NCBI GenBank assembly: GCA_937891215.1
Contig: CALAEU010000008.1
Span: 1 to 7,193, forward strand
Length of the DNA stretch: 7,193 nt
From: an uncultured Clostridia bacterium
GTDB taxonomy: Bacteria; Bacillota_A; Clostridia; Oscillospirales; Acutalibacteraceae
Direction of reading: 5' to 3'
A program made the translations under genes and the position numbers. Positions 6,349-7,193 of the stretch are shown here, one piece after another (the first letter of the stretch is position 1; the number at the start of each line of letters is the position of its first letter). The notes under the pieces were generated by a model, which had not been told where the DNA came from, made no database searches, and was given only the letters and a program-made list of their open reading frames with translations.

Positions 6349-7193
6349 TTACGGTAAAGCCTTTTCTGTGATACTGATATTACCGTCTTCGTTGCTGTTT
6401 TTATATTCTCCGTTTTCAAAATACAGCTCACCGTTAATGTTTACTGTCGAGTTTTTGGGGATATATAAATCAGTTTTTATACTTTCGGGAACGGTAAGAT
6501 CAATAATGAAGCTGTCGCCTGTCTTTTTATAATTCAGAGTGACAAGCCCCTTTATACTCGGTACGGTACAGCTCATTTCATCAGAAATACTGTACTGCGG
6601 GTCGATCTTGACCTTTTCGTAGCCTGCTTCAAGAGGAGATATGCCTGCAAGGTGTTTACTCATTATTACAAGAGGACCGCCGCTCCAGGCGTGGTTTTTT
6701 GTGCCTCTCCAGGAGTCCCAGAACTCCCAGAGCGTGGAGTAATTCTCGTTCACCATATCCTTGTATCTATCCCTGATTCTGGACACTGCGCTCTCGTATT
6801 CACCCATTTTGCAAAGAGCTTCAAGAACATAGTATTCCATATAAGGGCTTGAATTTTCAGTGGTTGTGAGCACATTTGTAACAGTATCATACTGCTCTTC
6901 TTTTGCAAGACCAGACAAAACCGCAAGGGCATTGGCTCTGTCATCCGGCTTTCTCACGTCATCGCTTTTGAAGCCGCTTTCTGTCCAAAGAGTTTTATAG
7001 CCATTTGCGATAGTATCTTTTCTTTGGGTGATGAATGATAAGTCATCGTTTTTTTCTAAAATTTCTGCCATTTCTTCTGTGGCGGAAAGAGCATAGTAAA
7101 CCCATGCATTTTCGATAGCTGTCATATCCGCCTTTTTGCCCCAATCAGGCCAATCCCACGAGCCTTCACGATGAACGACAAGATTATTTTCAC
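6349..7193 (-). CDS. GH78-like alpha-L-rhamnosidase / six-hairpin glycosidase, C-terminal part
   Basis: This is the C-terminal 281 codons of a glycoside hydrolase; the gene runs off the right edge, since the frame stays open past the internal ATG at 7123-7125. The visible start, REGSWDWPDWGKKAD (about 7126-7170), resembles the GDW-type segment of GH78 enzymes. Helical pairs of an (alpha/alpha)6 barrel follow, such as ENAWVYYALSATEEMAEIL. The segment STLWEFWDSWRGTKNHAWSGG (about 6685-6738) corresponds to the conserved WE..WDS...NH region of alpha-L-rhamnosidases, where the Glu at 6724-6726 probably matches the catalytic base. The motif HLAGISPLEAGYEKVKIDPQ leads into the C-terminal beta-sandwich. 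No signal peptide can be judged. GH78 enzymes release L-rhamnose from plant or bacterial glycans. A related six-hairpin family with another substrate is possible. Codon use matches the 449-aa gene rather than the left genes. Confidence 0.72.
   Translation of the reverse strand, partial: ENNLVVHREGSWDWPDWGKKADMTAIENAWVYYALSATEEMAEILEKNDDLSFITQRKDTIANGYKTLWTESGFKSDDVRKPDDRANALAVLSGLAKEEQYDTVTNVLTTTENSSPYMEYYVLEALCKMGEYESAVSRIRDRYKDMVNENYSTLWEFWDSWRGTKNHAWSGGPLVIMSKHLAGISPLEAGYEKVKIDPQYSISDEMSCTVPSIKGLVTLNYKKTGDSFIIDLTVPESIKTDLYIPKNSTVNINGELYFENGEYKNSNEDGNISITEKALP

Noticed and set aside
6349..7125. Glycosidase starting at the ATG at 7123-7125 as a complete short gene
   Set aside because: The frame remains open to the window edge with family-like residues upstream (REGSWDWPDWG), and there is no ribosome binding site before that ATG; the gene is cut by the edge.
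1..7193. CRISPR array, tRNA, rRNA, insertion sequence or prophage parts
   Set aside because: No regularly spaced repeats, tRNA-like folds, transposase or integrase frames or terminal inverted repeats were seen on either strand.

Overview
The window looks like a low-GC, anaerobic Firmicute (Clostridia, Oscillospiraceae/Lachnospiraceae-like). The basis is AT-rich coding sequence, AGGAG-type ribosome binding sites, a Ktr/Trk potassium uptake pair, a CHASE2 adenylate cyclase and, at the right edge, a plant- or mucin-glycan type glycoside hydrolase. This is inference from gene content; no rRNA or marker gene is present. Both ends cut a gene, so the window may be a whole short contig.

Layout. (1) 2-934 (+): DMT/EamA transporter, cut or joined at its 5' end, with nine of ten expected membrane helices visible. 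(2) 911-954: hairpin between convergent genes that can terminate transcription both ways and contains the transporter's stop codon. (3) 956-2977 (-): two-gene potassium uptake operon, ktrB/trkH-like channel subunit first, then ktrA/trkA-like RCK regulator. (4) 2978-3165: divergent promoter region with a near-consensus promoter for the potassium operon and one or more for the cyclase. (5) 3166-4932 (+): CHASE2 sensor fused to a class III adenylate cyclase. (6) 4945-6294 (+): unrecognised membrane-anchored protein placed 12 nt after the cyclase. (7) 6303-6331: strong hairpin between convergent genes. (8) 6349-7193 (-): C-terminal part of a six-hairpin glycosidase, most like GH78 alpha-L-rhamnosidases.

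Functionally, the KtrB-KtrA pair is a coherent potassium uptake system. The divergent cyclase should convert an extracellular signal into cAMP. A shared intergenic region allows co-regulation of the two but does not show it.

The main caution is a sharp change in codon use at about 4.93-4.96 kb. The cyclase uses no TCC serine codons and many AGT and TTA codons. The next gene uses about 14 TCC, few AGT and three TTA, and the glycosidase resembles it. Either the right part was acquired horizontally or two genomes were joined in assembly. The apparent cyclase/449-aa gene operon should therefore be treated as unproven. I found no convincing new multi-gene system; the best candidates for follow-up are this junction, the transporter with a replaced first helix, and the unknown anchored protein.
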